64,000 nucleotides of DNA from Planctomycetia bacterium (GTDB lineage Bacteria > Planctomycetota > Phycisphaerae > UBA1845 > UTPLA1), in the NCBI GenBank assembly GCA_015200345.1, contig CP054187.1, positions 2,836,470-2,900,469 on the forward strand, written 5' to 3'. The notes beneath the pieces are model-generated. The model did no database searches. It was given only the letters and a program-made list of their open reading frames with translations, and had not been told where the DNA came from. Positions 25,454-34,587 of the stretch are shown here, piece by piece. How positions within the stretch are numbered: the first letter of the stretch is position 1; the number at the start of each line of letters is the position of its first letter. The position numbers and the translations under genes are program-made.

Positions 25454-27586
25454 TCATTCATCCGAATCGCCCTCCGGCTCTTCGGTCGAGTCGACGTGGG
25501 AGTCGGATTCTCCGGACGGTTCTTCCTCGACGGGTTTGGGCTGCGGCTTCTTGTAGTTCTGCACGCTGCGCGTGCGCCAGGCCTTGCCGTCGAACGTCGT
25601 GTACGACGAGGACGATTGGTAGAAGTTCAGCTTGCCGGCCACCGGCGCGAGTTTTGCCAGAATCGGCGGCGCGGCGCGGACGATGGCCTGCATCGGCGGC
25701 GGCATCTCCTGCGCGCCCATCGCCACGAAGCCCAGGCCCATCGACAGGCCCGCGATTGCACCTTGCACCTCCTCGGCGAAGTTGCGCTCATCGGTGAAAC
25801 TGATCGACATCACGTTTTCGCCCTTGGGGATCATCGCCTCGGCCGTGAACTGCTTGCTCTTGGTGATGTTCGGGTGCTGTCCCGAGGCCGTCTTCAGGCA
25901 GGTCGTGACGGCCTTGCTGGATGAGCCGATGATGAGATGCCCTTCGGCACAGCCGACGACGGGCGAGAGACCGCCCATCATCATCATCATGGGGTGCGAG
26001 ATCTGGGTGAACTTCGCCTTGCCGATCTCGGTGGGCGTGAGGGTGAGGCCCTGTTCTTGTCCGATTTTTTCTTTGACGAACGCGACGAGGCGATCCATCT
26101 GGTCGGCGGCTTTTTCGGCGTCGGTGACGCCGACGAGCAGGACCCAGTCCTGGCCGGCGTTGTAGGAGATGTACGGGCCGGTGTAGAGGGCGAAGATTTC
26201 ATCGCGGACGTTGATGCCCAGCGCGCCCTGCTGGATGCCCTCCCACGACTCCAGCGCAGCCGGTCCGCCGGGCACGTTGTCGCGGATGAAATCAATCGCG
26301 TAGTCATACAGCTTGGAGAGATCGAAGCTGCCGGAGCATGAAAAGGTGACTGCCTCGCGCGGAACGAATTTCGCGTAGTCATCCAGAGCCTTGCCGCTGC
26401 ATAGGACCTTGGTGAACCCGCTTTTTTCGGTGCCTGGCCGGATGGACGTCAGCTGCTCGGTGTGGACGCGCAATCCGTCGGTCCACTCCACCTCGGCGAC
26501 GTAGTCAAACGTTGACATATCATCGAGCAGGCGCGAGACCACGCGCATCCACGCGGCCGGATTGTCTTCCTGGCTCGCGGCGTCGTGGTCTTCATCATCC
26601 GTTGCGTCCTCGTCGGCGGATTCTTCCTCGTCCTCTGCGGCGCGAGCGGAGCGCTTCCGCTTGGGGCGGGGCGAATCGGCCTGTTCCTCCTCGTCGTCGC
26701 CGCCGGCCGGCCGCTTCGCGGCGGCGGCCTTGCGCTTCGGACCACCGGCCTGCATCGAACCTTCGATCATCTTCACCATGCCGTTCATGCTGTTCATCAT
26801 GCCGCTGGAATCGAAGAAAACGAGGCTGTCCTCCGCGGGCGGGAGCTTTTTGAACGCGCCTTGGAAGCGCGGCGAGTCCACCAGCGCTTTCTTGTCGGAC
26901 TTGCCCTGAAGCAGGGCGACGGCGTCGCGGGCGATCTGCGTTCCGCCCACGCCGATTACAATTGTATCTTTCCACGCGCTGATGCTCACGACCTTCAGCC
27001 CCGGCACCGCCAGCACCTCCAGCGCCGCCGTCGTGATGCCGTCGGTCTTGTCCTCGGTGACTTTCAACACGCCGGGGGCCGCCTGCATCTCGACTACTTT
27101 CACGATCTCTTCCAGAAGCGCCTTCAGCGCCTTGTAGTTCGCGGCTGCCTTCTCCCTGGTCATGCGACCGGCCAGCACGCCCTCGAACTGAAACGCCTGC
27201 GGGAACGGGCGATAGAACCGTCCGGCCCAGATCATCTCCGTGCCGAACAACTCGCTCCAATCCACGGCGCGGCAGAGCGTGCCGAATCGCTCGTGCAGGT
27301 CTTCGACCATCTCCAGGTGCTCGTCGTCGACGTTTTCCATGACGAGATCCCAGATGTCCGTGAGGATGCCGCTGTCCATGAAGGCCTTGTGGACCTCGCC
27401 CCAGTAGGCATTGAGGAACTCCCGCTCGGGGTTGCCCTTCGCCGCGACCGCGATGAACACGTCATCGGGGATGGCCTTGGAGAGTGAAAACTTGCTGAAA
27501 TCCGTCTGCGCCAGGGCGGGCATCGCCGCAGTCAGGACGCCCAGTGCGGCGACCGCAAATCGAACTCGACGGGACTGTATCTTCAT
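25454..27586 (-). CDS. Large secreted hypothetical protein with charged low-complexity insert
   Basis: A 710-residue secreted protein. ATG 27586 has 'AGGAG' at 9 bases and is followed by a good signal peptide ending 'MPALAQ'; the frame extends further upstream without a ribosome site. The N-terminal 290 residues and the region after about residue 370 are well-folded-looking alpha/beta sequence, with a pattern like DUF3352-type proteins ('IPDDVFIAVAAKGNPE', 'KALLEEIVKVV'). Between them is a strongly charged stretch rich in Lys/Arg and then Glu/Asp (about 290-355), and the C-terminus ends in another acidic run. No catalytic motif is recognised. It stands alone between a rightward TPR gene and a leftward DUF2252 gene. 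Confidence 0.65.
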   Translation of the reverse strand: MKIQSRRVRFAVAALGVLTAAMPALAQTDFSKFSLSKAIPDDVFIAVAAKGNPEREFLNAYWGEVHKAFMDSGILTDIWDLVMENVDDEHLEMVEDLHERFGTLCRAVDWSELFGTEMIWAGRFYRPFPQAFQFEGVLAGRMTREKAAANYKALKALLEEIVKVVEMQAAPGVLKVTEDKTDGITTAALEVLAVPGLKVVSISAWKDTIVIGVGGTQIARDAVALLQGKSDKKALVDSPRFQGAFKKLPPAEDSLVFFDSSGMMNSMNGMVKMIEGSMQAGGPKRKAAAAKRPAGGDDEEEQADSPRPKRKRSARAAEDEEESADEDATDDEDHDAASQEDNPAAWMRVVSRLLDDMSTFDYVAEVEWTDGLRVHTEQLTSIRPGTEKSGFTKVLCSGKALDDYAKFVPREAVTFSCSGSFDLSKLYDYAIDFIRDNVPGGPAALESWEGIQQGALGINVRDEIFALYTGPYISYNAGQDWVLLVGVTDAEKAADQMDRLVAFVKEKIGQEQGLTLTPTEIGKAKFTQISHPMMMMMGGLSPVVGCAEGHLIIGSSSKAVTTCLKTASGQHPNITKSKQFTAEAMIPKGENVMSISFTDERNFAEEVQGAIAGLSMGLGFVAMGAQEMPPPMQAIVRAAPPILAKLAPVAGKLNFYQSSSSYTTFDGKAWRTRSVQNYKKPQPKPVEEEPSGESDSHVDSTEEPEGDSDE

Positions 27587-27869
27587 GGAATGGACTCCTG
27601 CTCCAGAGTGTGAGGTTTCGGATTCGTCACCCGCGCCTGGACGCTCCACCAGCGTGGCGATTGCGGGCCATCAGGAGGCGACGGCATCGATTGGCAACAA
27701 GTCCGCCCGGACCCAACGGGGTCAGGTTCGATCGAACCGAAGCCTCCGGCACGATAAGGGGCAACGAGAAGTGTGCCCGAAATTCACGCTTCAGGCAAAT
27801 CGGACCACACCACGCCGTCCCCCGAAAAAGCGTCCATCCCGGCCCTCTGTAGCGATAAGGGTCGAATTA

Positions 27870-29321
27870 TCAGGGGGTTGGCGACGCAATGCGGGCGATC
27901 CACTCATTCGCCCGTAGCGCAAGGTGCTGTGCGGCGGGATCGGCTCGGAACTCCTCGAAGCAGCGGGCGAGATGGGCTTCAAACGCTGCCGCGCGGCGTA
28001 CGAACTCATCGACCCCGGCTTCCGCCAGCCCGGCCACCCGTTCGGGATGCGTGGCGAACTTGCTGGCGACCAGCGCGTGGCGATGGGCGTGGCCGAGTGT
28101 TTCACCAACGAGGTCGGCCGCGGCGAGGAGATCGCCCACCCCGCGAAGGTCTTGCCAGTCGGGTTCTTCGCTCCAGGGGTCTTTCGGGCGCACAAGATAC
28201 GAACGACCGTCGAGGTTTGCATGGGAGACGAACCAATGCGGCGGACCCTGAAGTGCGGCATGGGCGGCGGCGACGTCGCGCCCGCGATCGGGTCCGGCGC
28301 GGATGAGTCCGGCTCGCTCGGCGGCGGGGCGCGGCTGCTCCTTGAATTCAAAGAGCATCGGTGCGGCGTTATGACGCAGCAGACCACCGGTCAGCACGAG
28401 GTATTTGCCGACGCCCTGGCTGCCGCTGGAGCCGAGACGCGTCCACCGCGCCGCATCGCGTACGTCCATCGCGCGATCGTTGGCCAGCAGGCGGCGCGAC
28501 GCGGGAGTCATGCTGCCGATGGCCTCGCGCAATGCGTCGGTCAGCGCCGCGCGGGTCGCGGGCGGCGCCGGATCGAGAATATCGACGGGTTGCTTCTTTT
28601 TGCGGCGCACCGGGGCGAAGCGAGGCGGTTCACCGTCGCGCAGATAGCGTCGTGCGAACGTGCGCTGGTCAGCGTCGTGAACCTTGTTCATCAGCGCGCG
28701 CACGGCGGGATGCCTTTCGGCAAGCGTGGCGGCGTCAAGGTTGCCGCGCAGCGCCGCCGCATAGGCCGCGCAAAACCGCCTTGCAAGTTCTGTTTGCCGC
28801 GCCTCGTCCAGTTCGATTCGCCGCGCCGCCGCCGCCACGCGCAGTGATGCCACGCCGCGCAGCACATCCAATTCAAACGGTCCCTCAAACGCCTCATCGA
28901 GGTCCACAACGCCGAATCGCACGAAGTCGGTCGAGTCAGCCGTGCGGTACACGCCGATGTTCCCGTAGTGCACGTCGCCGTGAAGGAGGAGGCGCGCGTC
29001 CTCGCGGTGCAGCCAATCGGCGGCATTCTCTCGACACCAGTCATAATACAGGTCGGCCGTCCCGCGAAAGAACGTGTACGCATCCGCATTCAGGCTGCGA
29101 AACCTCATCGGCAGTTCGCGCGGATCATCGGGAGAAAGGTGCGGATTCAACGCTGCGAGGCGCGCGGCCGGGTTGCGACGTGCCTCCTCGGCATGAGCCG
29201 CCGCAAGGACCGCGGCGCAAACCGCGCACGCGATCGGGGCCGCTCGCGCGCGGCGGACGCGCTTCGGCCTGGGCCATGGACGTGAGGACTTGGACAAGCT
29301 GGAACGCCTGATGGACTGCAT
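27870..29321 (-). CDS. DUF2252 family protein (kinase-like fold)
   Basis: A 483-residue protein with the DUF2252 pattern: 'MRFRSLNADAYTFFRGTADL', 'LLLHGDVHYGNIGVYR' (equivalent of the kinase catalytic H-G-D-x-x-x-x-N loop), 'VVDLDEAFEGPFELDVLRG' (equivalent of the D-F-D metal site) and 'GSQGVGKYLVL'. The fold is related to aminoglycoside/choline kinases; biological function of the family is not established. An N-terminal basic stretch followed by 'IACAVCAAVLAAAHA' looks like a signal peptide or anchor, so it could be exported, which is odd for an ATP-dependent kinase. The ATG at 29321 is chosen over an upstream TTG at 29336; neither has a strong ribosome site. Confidence 0.78.
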   Translation of the reverse strand: MQSIRRSSLSKSSRPWPRPKRVRRARAAPIACAVCAAVLAAAHAEEARRNPAARLAALNPHLSPDDPRELPMRFRSLNADAYTFFRGTADLYYDWCRENAADWLHREDARLLLHGDVHYGNIGVYRTADSTDFVRFGVVDLDEAFEGPFELDVLRGVASLRVAAAARRIELDEARQTELARRFCAAYAAALRGNLDAATLAERHPAVRALMNKVHDADQRTFARRYLRDGEPPRFAPVRRKKKQPVDILDPAPPATRAALTDALREAIGSMTPASRRLLANDRAMDVRDAARWTRLGSSGSQGVGKYLVLTGGLLRHNAAPMLFEFKEQPRPAAERAGLIRAGPDRGRDVAAAHAALQGPPHWFVSHANLDGRSYLVRPKDPWSEEPDWQDLRGVGDLLAAADLVGETLGHAHRHALVASKFATHPERVAGLAEAGVDEFVRRAAAFEAHLARCFEEFRADPAAQHLALRANEWIARIASPTP

Positions 29322-29595
29322 GGTTCGTGCTGACAAGCGTTTGGGATGCTACCGCCAACCGAGTCGATTGGGCAAACCGAGTCGAACAACGTCAGGCGTT
29401 TTTAATCGCGCAGGGCCGTCGGAGGCGTGGATTAACCGATTCTTAATGCAGCCTGAATACACCTCAAACAGTCAGGTGCCACACTACGTCGGGAACTCAT
29501 CGGCTGGGCGGGAGATCCGTTGTGCGGCGGACCGTCCGGCGAACGCGAAACCTGAAATAGCAATACGTCAGCAAAGCGAGCGAGGATCACCTCAC

Positions 29596-30510
29596 ATGCG
29601 GAGAAAGTCTTGTCCGACGACGAAGGGGGCCTTCACGCTGATCGAACTGCTGGTCAGCATCGCCATCATCGCGTTGCTCATTTCGATTCTCCTGCCGGCG
29701 CTGTCGGCGGCCCGCGAACAGGGTCAGGAGACCAAGTGCCGCGCGAATCTCAAATCCTTCGGCATGGGGTTCATGACCTACGCCAACGTGAACGACGATT
29801 ACACGTGCAGCGGCGCCTTTGATCCCGACGTCGGCAAGAAGCGCGACGGCCCGGTCGATCAGATCGGCTGGGTCGCGGACCAGGTGAATTCGCAGGCGTC
29901 GGTGCCCGGTCAGATGCTGTGTCCGTCGAATCCCGCCCGCTACAACCAAAAGCTCGGCGCCGAAGGCGGAACCTACACCCCGGCGCAGGCCATCGAATTG
30001 ATTCGCCTTGGCTACAACACCAACTACACCCAAAGCTGGTACATGGGCCGCACGCAGTACAACCCCAACGGAACCGGCAATCTCAAGAGCACGACCGGCA
30101 CGCTCTGGGCGCTCAATTTGAGCAGCCTCAAGAGCGTGGATACGGCGCGCGTCCCCATGCTCGGCGACGGCCGCACCGATCCCGACAACCTGGTGCTGGG
30201 CGAGCGCTCGGTGAAATCCATGACCGACGGGCCTTACCTGGGGAACTACGGGATTCAGAACTACGCGGACTTCGGTCCGGCGCACGGTCGGGCGAAGTGG
30301 ATCGCGTCGAAGAATCACAATCGCGTTCGGGCGAACATCCTCTTCGCCGACGGCCACGTGGGTTACTTCCGCGATGTGGATGGGGATGGGGAGTTCGCGC
30401 TGAACGATGACGATTTTCCGAATGTGACGCAGCGCGATGTGGACCACCAGGTGTTTGACGGCGTCCTGACGCTGGGGCGAAGGTCGAAGAACCCGGATGC
30501 AATCGAGTAA
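29596..30510 (+). CDS. Type II/IV pilin-like protein with prepilin cleavage site and H-X9-DG motif
   Basis: A 304-residue protein of the planctomycete pilin-like group. After a short basic leader, the prepilin peptidase site G-A-F-T-L-I-E is followed by one hydrophobic helix ('LLVSIAIIALLISILLPAL'). The C-terminal part contains 'HNRVRANILFADGHVGYF', matching the H-X9-DG motif used as a family marker. Such proteins are pseudopilins processed by a prepilin peptidase and assembled by a type II secretion or pilus-like system; the exact role of the planctomycete group is not known. ATG 29596 has 'GAGG' upstream. It precedes the lamin-tail/dockerin gene by 120 bases, likely in the same unit. Confidence 0.85.
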   Translation: MRRKSCPTTKGAFTLIELLVSIAIIALLISILLPALSAAREQGQETKCRANLKSFGMGFMTYANVNDDYTCSGAFDPDVGKKRDGPVDQIGWVADQVNSQASVPGQMLCPSNPARYNQKLGAEGGTYTPAQAIELIRLGYNTNYTQSWYMGRTQYNPNGTGNLKSTTGTLWALNLSSLKSVDTARVPMLGDGRTDPDNLVLGERSVKSMTDGPYLGNYGIQNYADFGPAHGRAKWIASKNHNRVRANILFADGHVGYFRDVDGDGEFALNDDDFPNVTQRDVDHQVFDGVLTLGRRSKNPDAIE

Positions 30511-30629
30511 GCGCGCGGAGGATGGGTCGGCGGCGTCCCGGCCGGGGGGACGGGTCGCGCATCGGACGTGCTGCGTGGGGTTTATGACGTTTTCGATTTT
30601 TGTGTTCTGGTGTTTACGGAAGGGGAGCC

Positions 30630-32948
30630 ATGCGAAGCAGAATCACCGTCATCGTCTGTCTGATCAGTTTCACGTTTGCGCACGTCGCGCCCGCGACGGT
30701 CTTCATTAACGAAGTGCTGATCAACCCGCCGGGCAGCAGCAACGACGACACGCGCGAGTTTGTTGAAATCGTCGGCACGCCCGGCAAGAAGCTCGATGGC
30801 TACGCTTTCGCGATGATCAACGGCGGTCAGCGCAAGCACTACCCATTGGGCACGATGGACTGCGCGCTGTTGAATTCCATTGGGGAGGGCACGCCCGAGA
30901 TCGACGAGTTCTTCAGCCTCGATGGATTGCAGATCGGCCCGAACGGCATCCTCGTGCTGGGCATCGGCCCGTCCGGCGCGTACCCGACCCTGCTGGCGGA
31001 TTCGAACTTCCGCCGCTGGACGACGCTGTGGCAGAGCAATCCCGGTGATCCGCACGGCAAGTTGAGCAACGACGGCTCGAACACGCTTCTGCTGATCCGC
31101 AATCGTCCGGGCGACACGCAGGCCACCGGCGACAACGGCGACGTGCGCTGGGGCAAGGACCGCGTCCACGTGGATTCAGAGCTGACTACGCCGGTCGATA
31201 CCACGATCTGCATCGGCGGTTCCAACAACGGTTCGCCCTGCCAGGACAGTAGCGTTTGCGTCGGCGGCGGGAGCTGCGGCGCGGGGCAGGCCGATCTGCT
31301 CGGCGACGGTAACGTGGACAAAGGCGAGCCGAACGGCTTGGCGGCGCCCTGCGGCCCGAACTCGGTCGATCTCAAGGGCGCGAGCACGCCGGGCGACGAG
31401 TCCGACGATCTGGAAATCGTGGACGAGATCAGCTACGAACACGACCAGGGCTGGGAATACGACTTCGACGCTCGGCACGTGGACCTCGGCAGCACGACAA
31501 GCGGGCTGCCCTATCGACACGTTCATGCCTTGGACGATCCACAGGGCATCAACCCCGACGCGCTTTCGCGCGTCGATTACCGCACCAAAGGACCCGGCTG
31601 GCCGCCGGCCCCGGGCGCGACCGGCGAGATGACCAACGGCAACAACTGGCAGGACACGGCCACCGAGCAGTGGATTCGCGGCGAGAGCGCGGCCACGACC
31701 GCGACCTGTCCGCCGCCGGGCGGCAATCCCGCCCCGCCGTTCTATTATGACAATTGTACTAATACCAATCCGGCCAGCATCCAGCCCTTTCTCACCAACG
31801 TGCCGCTGTGGCTCAACGACGGATCGGGCGTCGATTACAACTTCGCCGCGCAGAACACCTACGAGATCATGGCCGGTCGCGTGAATCCGCTGGCGGTCCC
31901 CTTCATTCCCGGGGACGCCGACCGCGACGGCGCCTGCAACGCCGCCGACATCGCCAAGATCGCCGTCTTTTTCGGTGATAACGACTGGGTCTTCAGCAAC
32001 AGCTTCTCCGAGTCGGCCCAGGGCGATGGCGGCGATCCGGCCGGGCAGATTCGCCCGTGGGACGTCGACCTGTCCGGCGATCACGGCATCGAGCCGACCG
32101 ACCTGCAATGGGCGCTGAATTTCCAGGGCAACACCGACGGCCGCATCGTCGGCCAGCGCTACGACAGCACGACGCCCTCCGCCACCGGCGTGCATCTGAA
32201 CCCCAACACCGGCGTAACCGTCGCGGTGACGGCGAGCGCGGCAAGCGGCTGCGGCCGACCGATCTCGGCGCTGTTCATCGGCGATGTCGTGGACGTGACG
32301 GTGAGCGCGCAGGTGACGGCCGGTGCGAACCTGTTGGCCGGTCAGGAGAACGGCGTGATGCAGTTCGCGCACGACGTGGCCGTGAGCAGCGGCGGCGTTC
32401 TGGAGCTGGTCGGCGTGACGCCGATCAACGGTTTCAACACGACGCGCGCCGCGATTCAGTCGCCGCAGGGCACAAGCGGCGAGCTGGGGGTCAAGCTCGT
32501 CAACGGCTACACGACGGCGTTCAATCGCGGGCTGACGTCGGCCGATGCGATGTACCGCGTCAGCTTCCGGGCGGTGGCGGCTGGTACGACAAATGTCAGC
32601 ATTTCGGCGGCGGCCGAGCCGAAGTTCGCCGCGAGCACGCCCGGCGGCGTGAAGATCGGCCACACGCGGAACCTGCAATCGCTCGGTTCGTTCAACATCG
32701 CCACGATCAGTTACGGCGACCCGGAGAGCACGACTTACCCCGCCGCCATCGGCATCACCGTCACGCCCGGGCTGCACGGCGACGTGAACGGCGACACGCT
32801 GGTGAACCTGTCCGATGTGCCGCTGTTCGTGAACGTGCTGCTCGGGACGGACACCAACCCGGCACACGTGGCCGCCAGCGATCTGAACTGCGACGCGGCG
32901 GTGAACGGTCGCGACATCGAGGGCATGATCGACGCGATCCTGCCGTGA
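30630..32948 (+). CDS. Secreted lamin-tail-domain protein with dockerin-like modules and a possible cohesin-like domain
   Basis: A 772-residue surface or secreted protein; ATG 30630 has 'AAGGGGAG' upstream. The signal peptide ends near 'FAHVAPA'. Residues about 25-180 form a lamin-tail-like domain ('VFINEVLINPPGSSNDD', 'REFVEIVG'). There are two EF-hand/dockerin-like units, one near 427-503 ('GDADRDGACNAADI', 'DVDLSGDHGIEPTDL') and one at the C-terminus ('GDVNGDTLVNLSDVPLFVN', 'LNCDAAVNGRDI', ending I-L-P). Between them (about 520-687) lies a beta-rich stretch, 'VDVTVSAQVTAG' to 'RVSFRAVAAGTTNVSI', that resembles a cohesin-type sandwich; this last call is tentative. If right, the protein could bind dockerin-tailed enzymes. 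Confidence 0.75.
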   Translation: MRSRITVIVCLISFTFAHVAPATVFINEVLINPPGSSNDDTREFVEIVGTPGKKLDGYAFAMINGGQRKHYPLGTMDCALLNSIGEGTPEIDEFFSLDGLQIGPNGILVLGIGPSGAYPTLLADSNFRRWTTLWQSNPGDPHGKLSNDGSNTLLLIRNRPGDTQATGDNGDVRWGKDRVHVDSELTTPVDTTICIGGSNNGSPCQDSSVCVGGGSCGAGQADLLGDGNVDKGEPNGLAAPCGPNSVDLKGASTPGDESDDLEIVDEISYEHDQGWEYDFDARHVDLGSTTSGLPYRHVHALDDPQGINPDALSRVDYRTKGPGWPPAPGATGEMTNGNNWQDTATEQWIRGESAATTATCPPPGGNPAPPFYYDNCTNTNPASIQPFLTNVPLWLNDGSGVDYNFAAQNTYEIMAGRVNPLAVPFIPGDADRDGACNAADIAKIAVFFGDNDWVFSNSFSESAQGDGGDPAGQIRPWDVDLSGDHGIEPTDLQWALNFQGNTDGRIVGQRYDSTTPSATGVHLNPNTGVTVAVTASAASGCGRPISALFIGDVVDVTVSAQVTAGANLLAGQENGVMQFAHDVAVSSGGVLELVGVTPINGFNTTRAAIQSPQGTSGELGVKLVNGYTTAFNRGLTSADAMYRVSFRAVAAGTTNVSISAAAEPKFAASTPGGVKIGHTRNLQSLGSFNIATISYGDPESTTYPAAIGITVTPGLHGDVNGDTLVNLSDVPLFVNVLLGTDTNPAHVAASDLNCDAAVNGRDIEGMIDAILP

Positions 32949-32978
32949 GAGGGCGTATCGCAACAGGCTTCTTCGGCT

Positions 32979-34517
32979 TCATCCTCTCGTCGTCACAAAT
33001 TCCCCCGCCGTGCCGCCGGGCTGCCAGCGGGTGAGGATCATCTTCGACTGCGTGTAGAACGCGATGCCTTCCTTCCCCTGGATGTGCAGATCGCCGAAGA
33101 ACGAACCCTTCGTCCCGGTGAACGGGAACATCGCCATCGGCGCGGGCACGCCGACGTTCACGCCGATCATCCCCGCCCCGGCGCGATGTTTGAATTCGCG
33201 GGCCGCGTGCCCGTCGCGCGTGTAGATGACCGCGCCGTTGCCGTACGGATTGCGATGGGTCAGCTCGATCGCCTCCTCCAGCGTGCCCACGCGCGAAACG
33301 CTCAAGACCGGGCCGAACAGCTCCGTGCGGCTGGCGAAGCTCTCCGGCGAGACGTGGTCCAGCACCGTCGGTCCCAAATAAAATCCCTTCGGCGCGTCGG
33401 GCACTTTCACGCCGCGCCCGTCCCGCGCCAACTTCGCCCCGTCTTTCACACTCCTGTCGATATTAGCGATCAGGTTCTCCAGGTGCGATCGCGTCGTCAC
33501 CGGGCCCATGTCCACGGGCGAGACGCCCGTGCCACCCGCGCTGCCCTCGATGTCCGTGCGGCCGACGCGCATCGAATCGGCCGTCGCGCGGAGTCGTTCC
33601 ACCAACGGGTCGGCCACCTTGCCGATGGCGACGGCGAGGCTGCCGGCCATGCAGCGCTGGCCCGCGCAGCCGAAGGCGCTGACCGCCAGGGCGGCGACGC
33701 TTTTGTCGAGGTCGGCATCGGGCATGACGAGGATGTGATTCTTCGCGCCGCCGTTGGCCTGCACGCGCTTGCCGTGCTTCGTGCCCGTTTCGTAGATGTA
33801 TTTCGCGATCGGCGTGCTGCCGACGAAACTGATCGCCTGCACGTGCGGATGGGTGAGGAGCGTGTCGACGCATTCCTTGTCGCCGTGGACGATGTTGAGC
33901 ACGCCCGGCGGCAGGCCGGCTTCGGCGCACAGCTCGGCCAGGCGCATGGCGGAGAGCGGTACTTTCTCGCTTGGTTTTAAGACAAAAGTATTTCCCGCGG
34001 CGATGGCGATCGGAAACATCCACAGCGGCACCATCAGCGGGAAATTGTACGGCGTGATGCCCACGCAGACGCCCAGCGGGTGCACGTACGTCTCACAGTC
34101 CACGTCGGCAGCGATGTTTCGCAGCGTATCGCCCATCGTCAGCGTCGGCATGCCGCAGGCGAACTCGACCATCTCGATGCCGCGGCGGACCGAGCCGACC
34201 GCCTCGGCGTGCGTCTTGCCGTGCTCCAGCGAGACGGTCCGCGCCAGGCTCTCGGCGTTTTTCTCCAGCAGGTGCACCAGCCGAAACATCACGCGGGCGC
34301 GCTCGACCACCGGCGTGTCGCGCCACGCGGGGAAGGCGTCCTGCGCCGCCTGAATGACGGACGCCGTTTCCGCCGCGCTGCACATCGGCACGCGGGCGAT
34401 CACGTCGCCGGTCGACGGATTGAATACGTCACCGAAGCGCGACGCATTGGATGGCGTCATGCGCCCGCGGACGAAATTGTGAACGGTTTGGATTTTTTCC
34501 GAGACGGCGACGGACAT
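32979..34517 (-). CDS. mmsA: Methylmalonate-semialdehyde dehydrogenase (CoA-acylating)
   Basis: A 512-residue aldehyde dehydrogenase superfamily member of the MmsA type, which converts (methyl)malonate semialdehyde with CoA and NAD+ to propionyl-CoA or acetyl-CoA, in valine or inositol breakdown. Visible are 'GVCVGITPYNFPLMVPLW', 'LKPSEKVP', 'FVGSTPIAKYIYETG', 'QANGGAKNH', the catalytic Cys in 'FGCAGQRCMAG', and 'GMIGVNVGVPAPMA' typical of MmsA. ATG 34517 has 'GGAGGTG' upstream. Compared with the family a short stretch of about 10 residues, G-G-T-G-V-S-P-V and neighbours, is inserted before 'DMGPV' and coincides with a DNA palindrome (33513-33531). It stands downstream of the sugar dehydrogenase in the opposite order of transcription (it is upstream-independent). 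Confidence 0.93.
   Translation of the reverse strand: MSVAVSEKIQTVHNFVRGRMTPSNASRFGDVFNPSTGDVIARVPMCSAAETASVIQAAQDAFPAWRDTPVVERARVMFRLVHLLEKNAESLARTVSLEHGKTHAEAVGSVRRGIEMVEFACGMPTLTMGDTLRNIAADVDCETYVHPLGVCVGITPYNFPLMVPLWMFPIAIAAGNTFVLKPSEKVPLSAMRLAELCAEAGLPPGVLNIVHGDKECVDTLLTHPHVQAISFVGSTPIAKYIYETGTKHGKRVQANGGAKNHILVMPDADLDKSVAALAVSAFGCAGQRCMAGSLAVAIGKVADPLVERLRATADSMRVGRTDIEGSAGGTGVSPVDMGPVTTRSHLENLIANIDRSVKDGAKLARDGRGVKVPDAPKGFYLGPTVLDHVSPESFASRTELFGPVLSVSRVGTLEEAIELTHRNPYGNGAVIYTRDGHAAREFKHRAGAGMIGVNVGVPAPMAMFPFTGTKGSFFGDLHIQGKEGIAFYTQSKMILTRWQPGGTAGEFVTTRG
33513..33531. repeat. Short palindromic repeat inserted in frame within mmsA
   Basis: CACGGGCG-AGA-CGCCCGTG is a perfect 8-base inverted repeat with a 3-base loop. 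Translated in the mmsA frame it gives G-G-T-G-V-S-P-V; translated on the other strand it gives G-E-T-P-V-P or H-G-R-D-A-R-A-T. I recognise these peptides from many unrelated planctomycete proteins, indicating a dispersed element that also inserts in coding regions. Confidence 0.65.
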
Positions 34518-34587
34518 GGGGGCACCTCCGGTTGATTGCGAATCCGGATAGTTTACCCCGCCGATCCGGCGGCGTCTTGCGCGGCCG

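Noticed and set aside
27725..27738. 14-base palindrome GGTTCGATCGAACC as a regulatory site
   Set aside because: It lies in the gap upstream of the 27586 gene and could be an operator, but a palindrome of this length in GC-rich DNA is not convincing without copies or a known regulator.
31176..32963. 595-codon open frame on the minus strand opposite the lamin-tail protein
   Set aside because: Same reason: Arg/Ala/Val-rich antisense frame with no recognisable domain.
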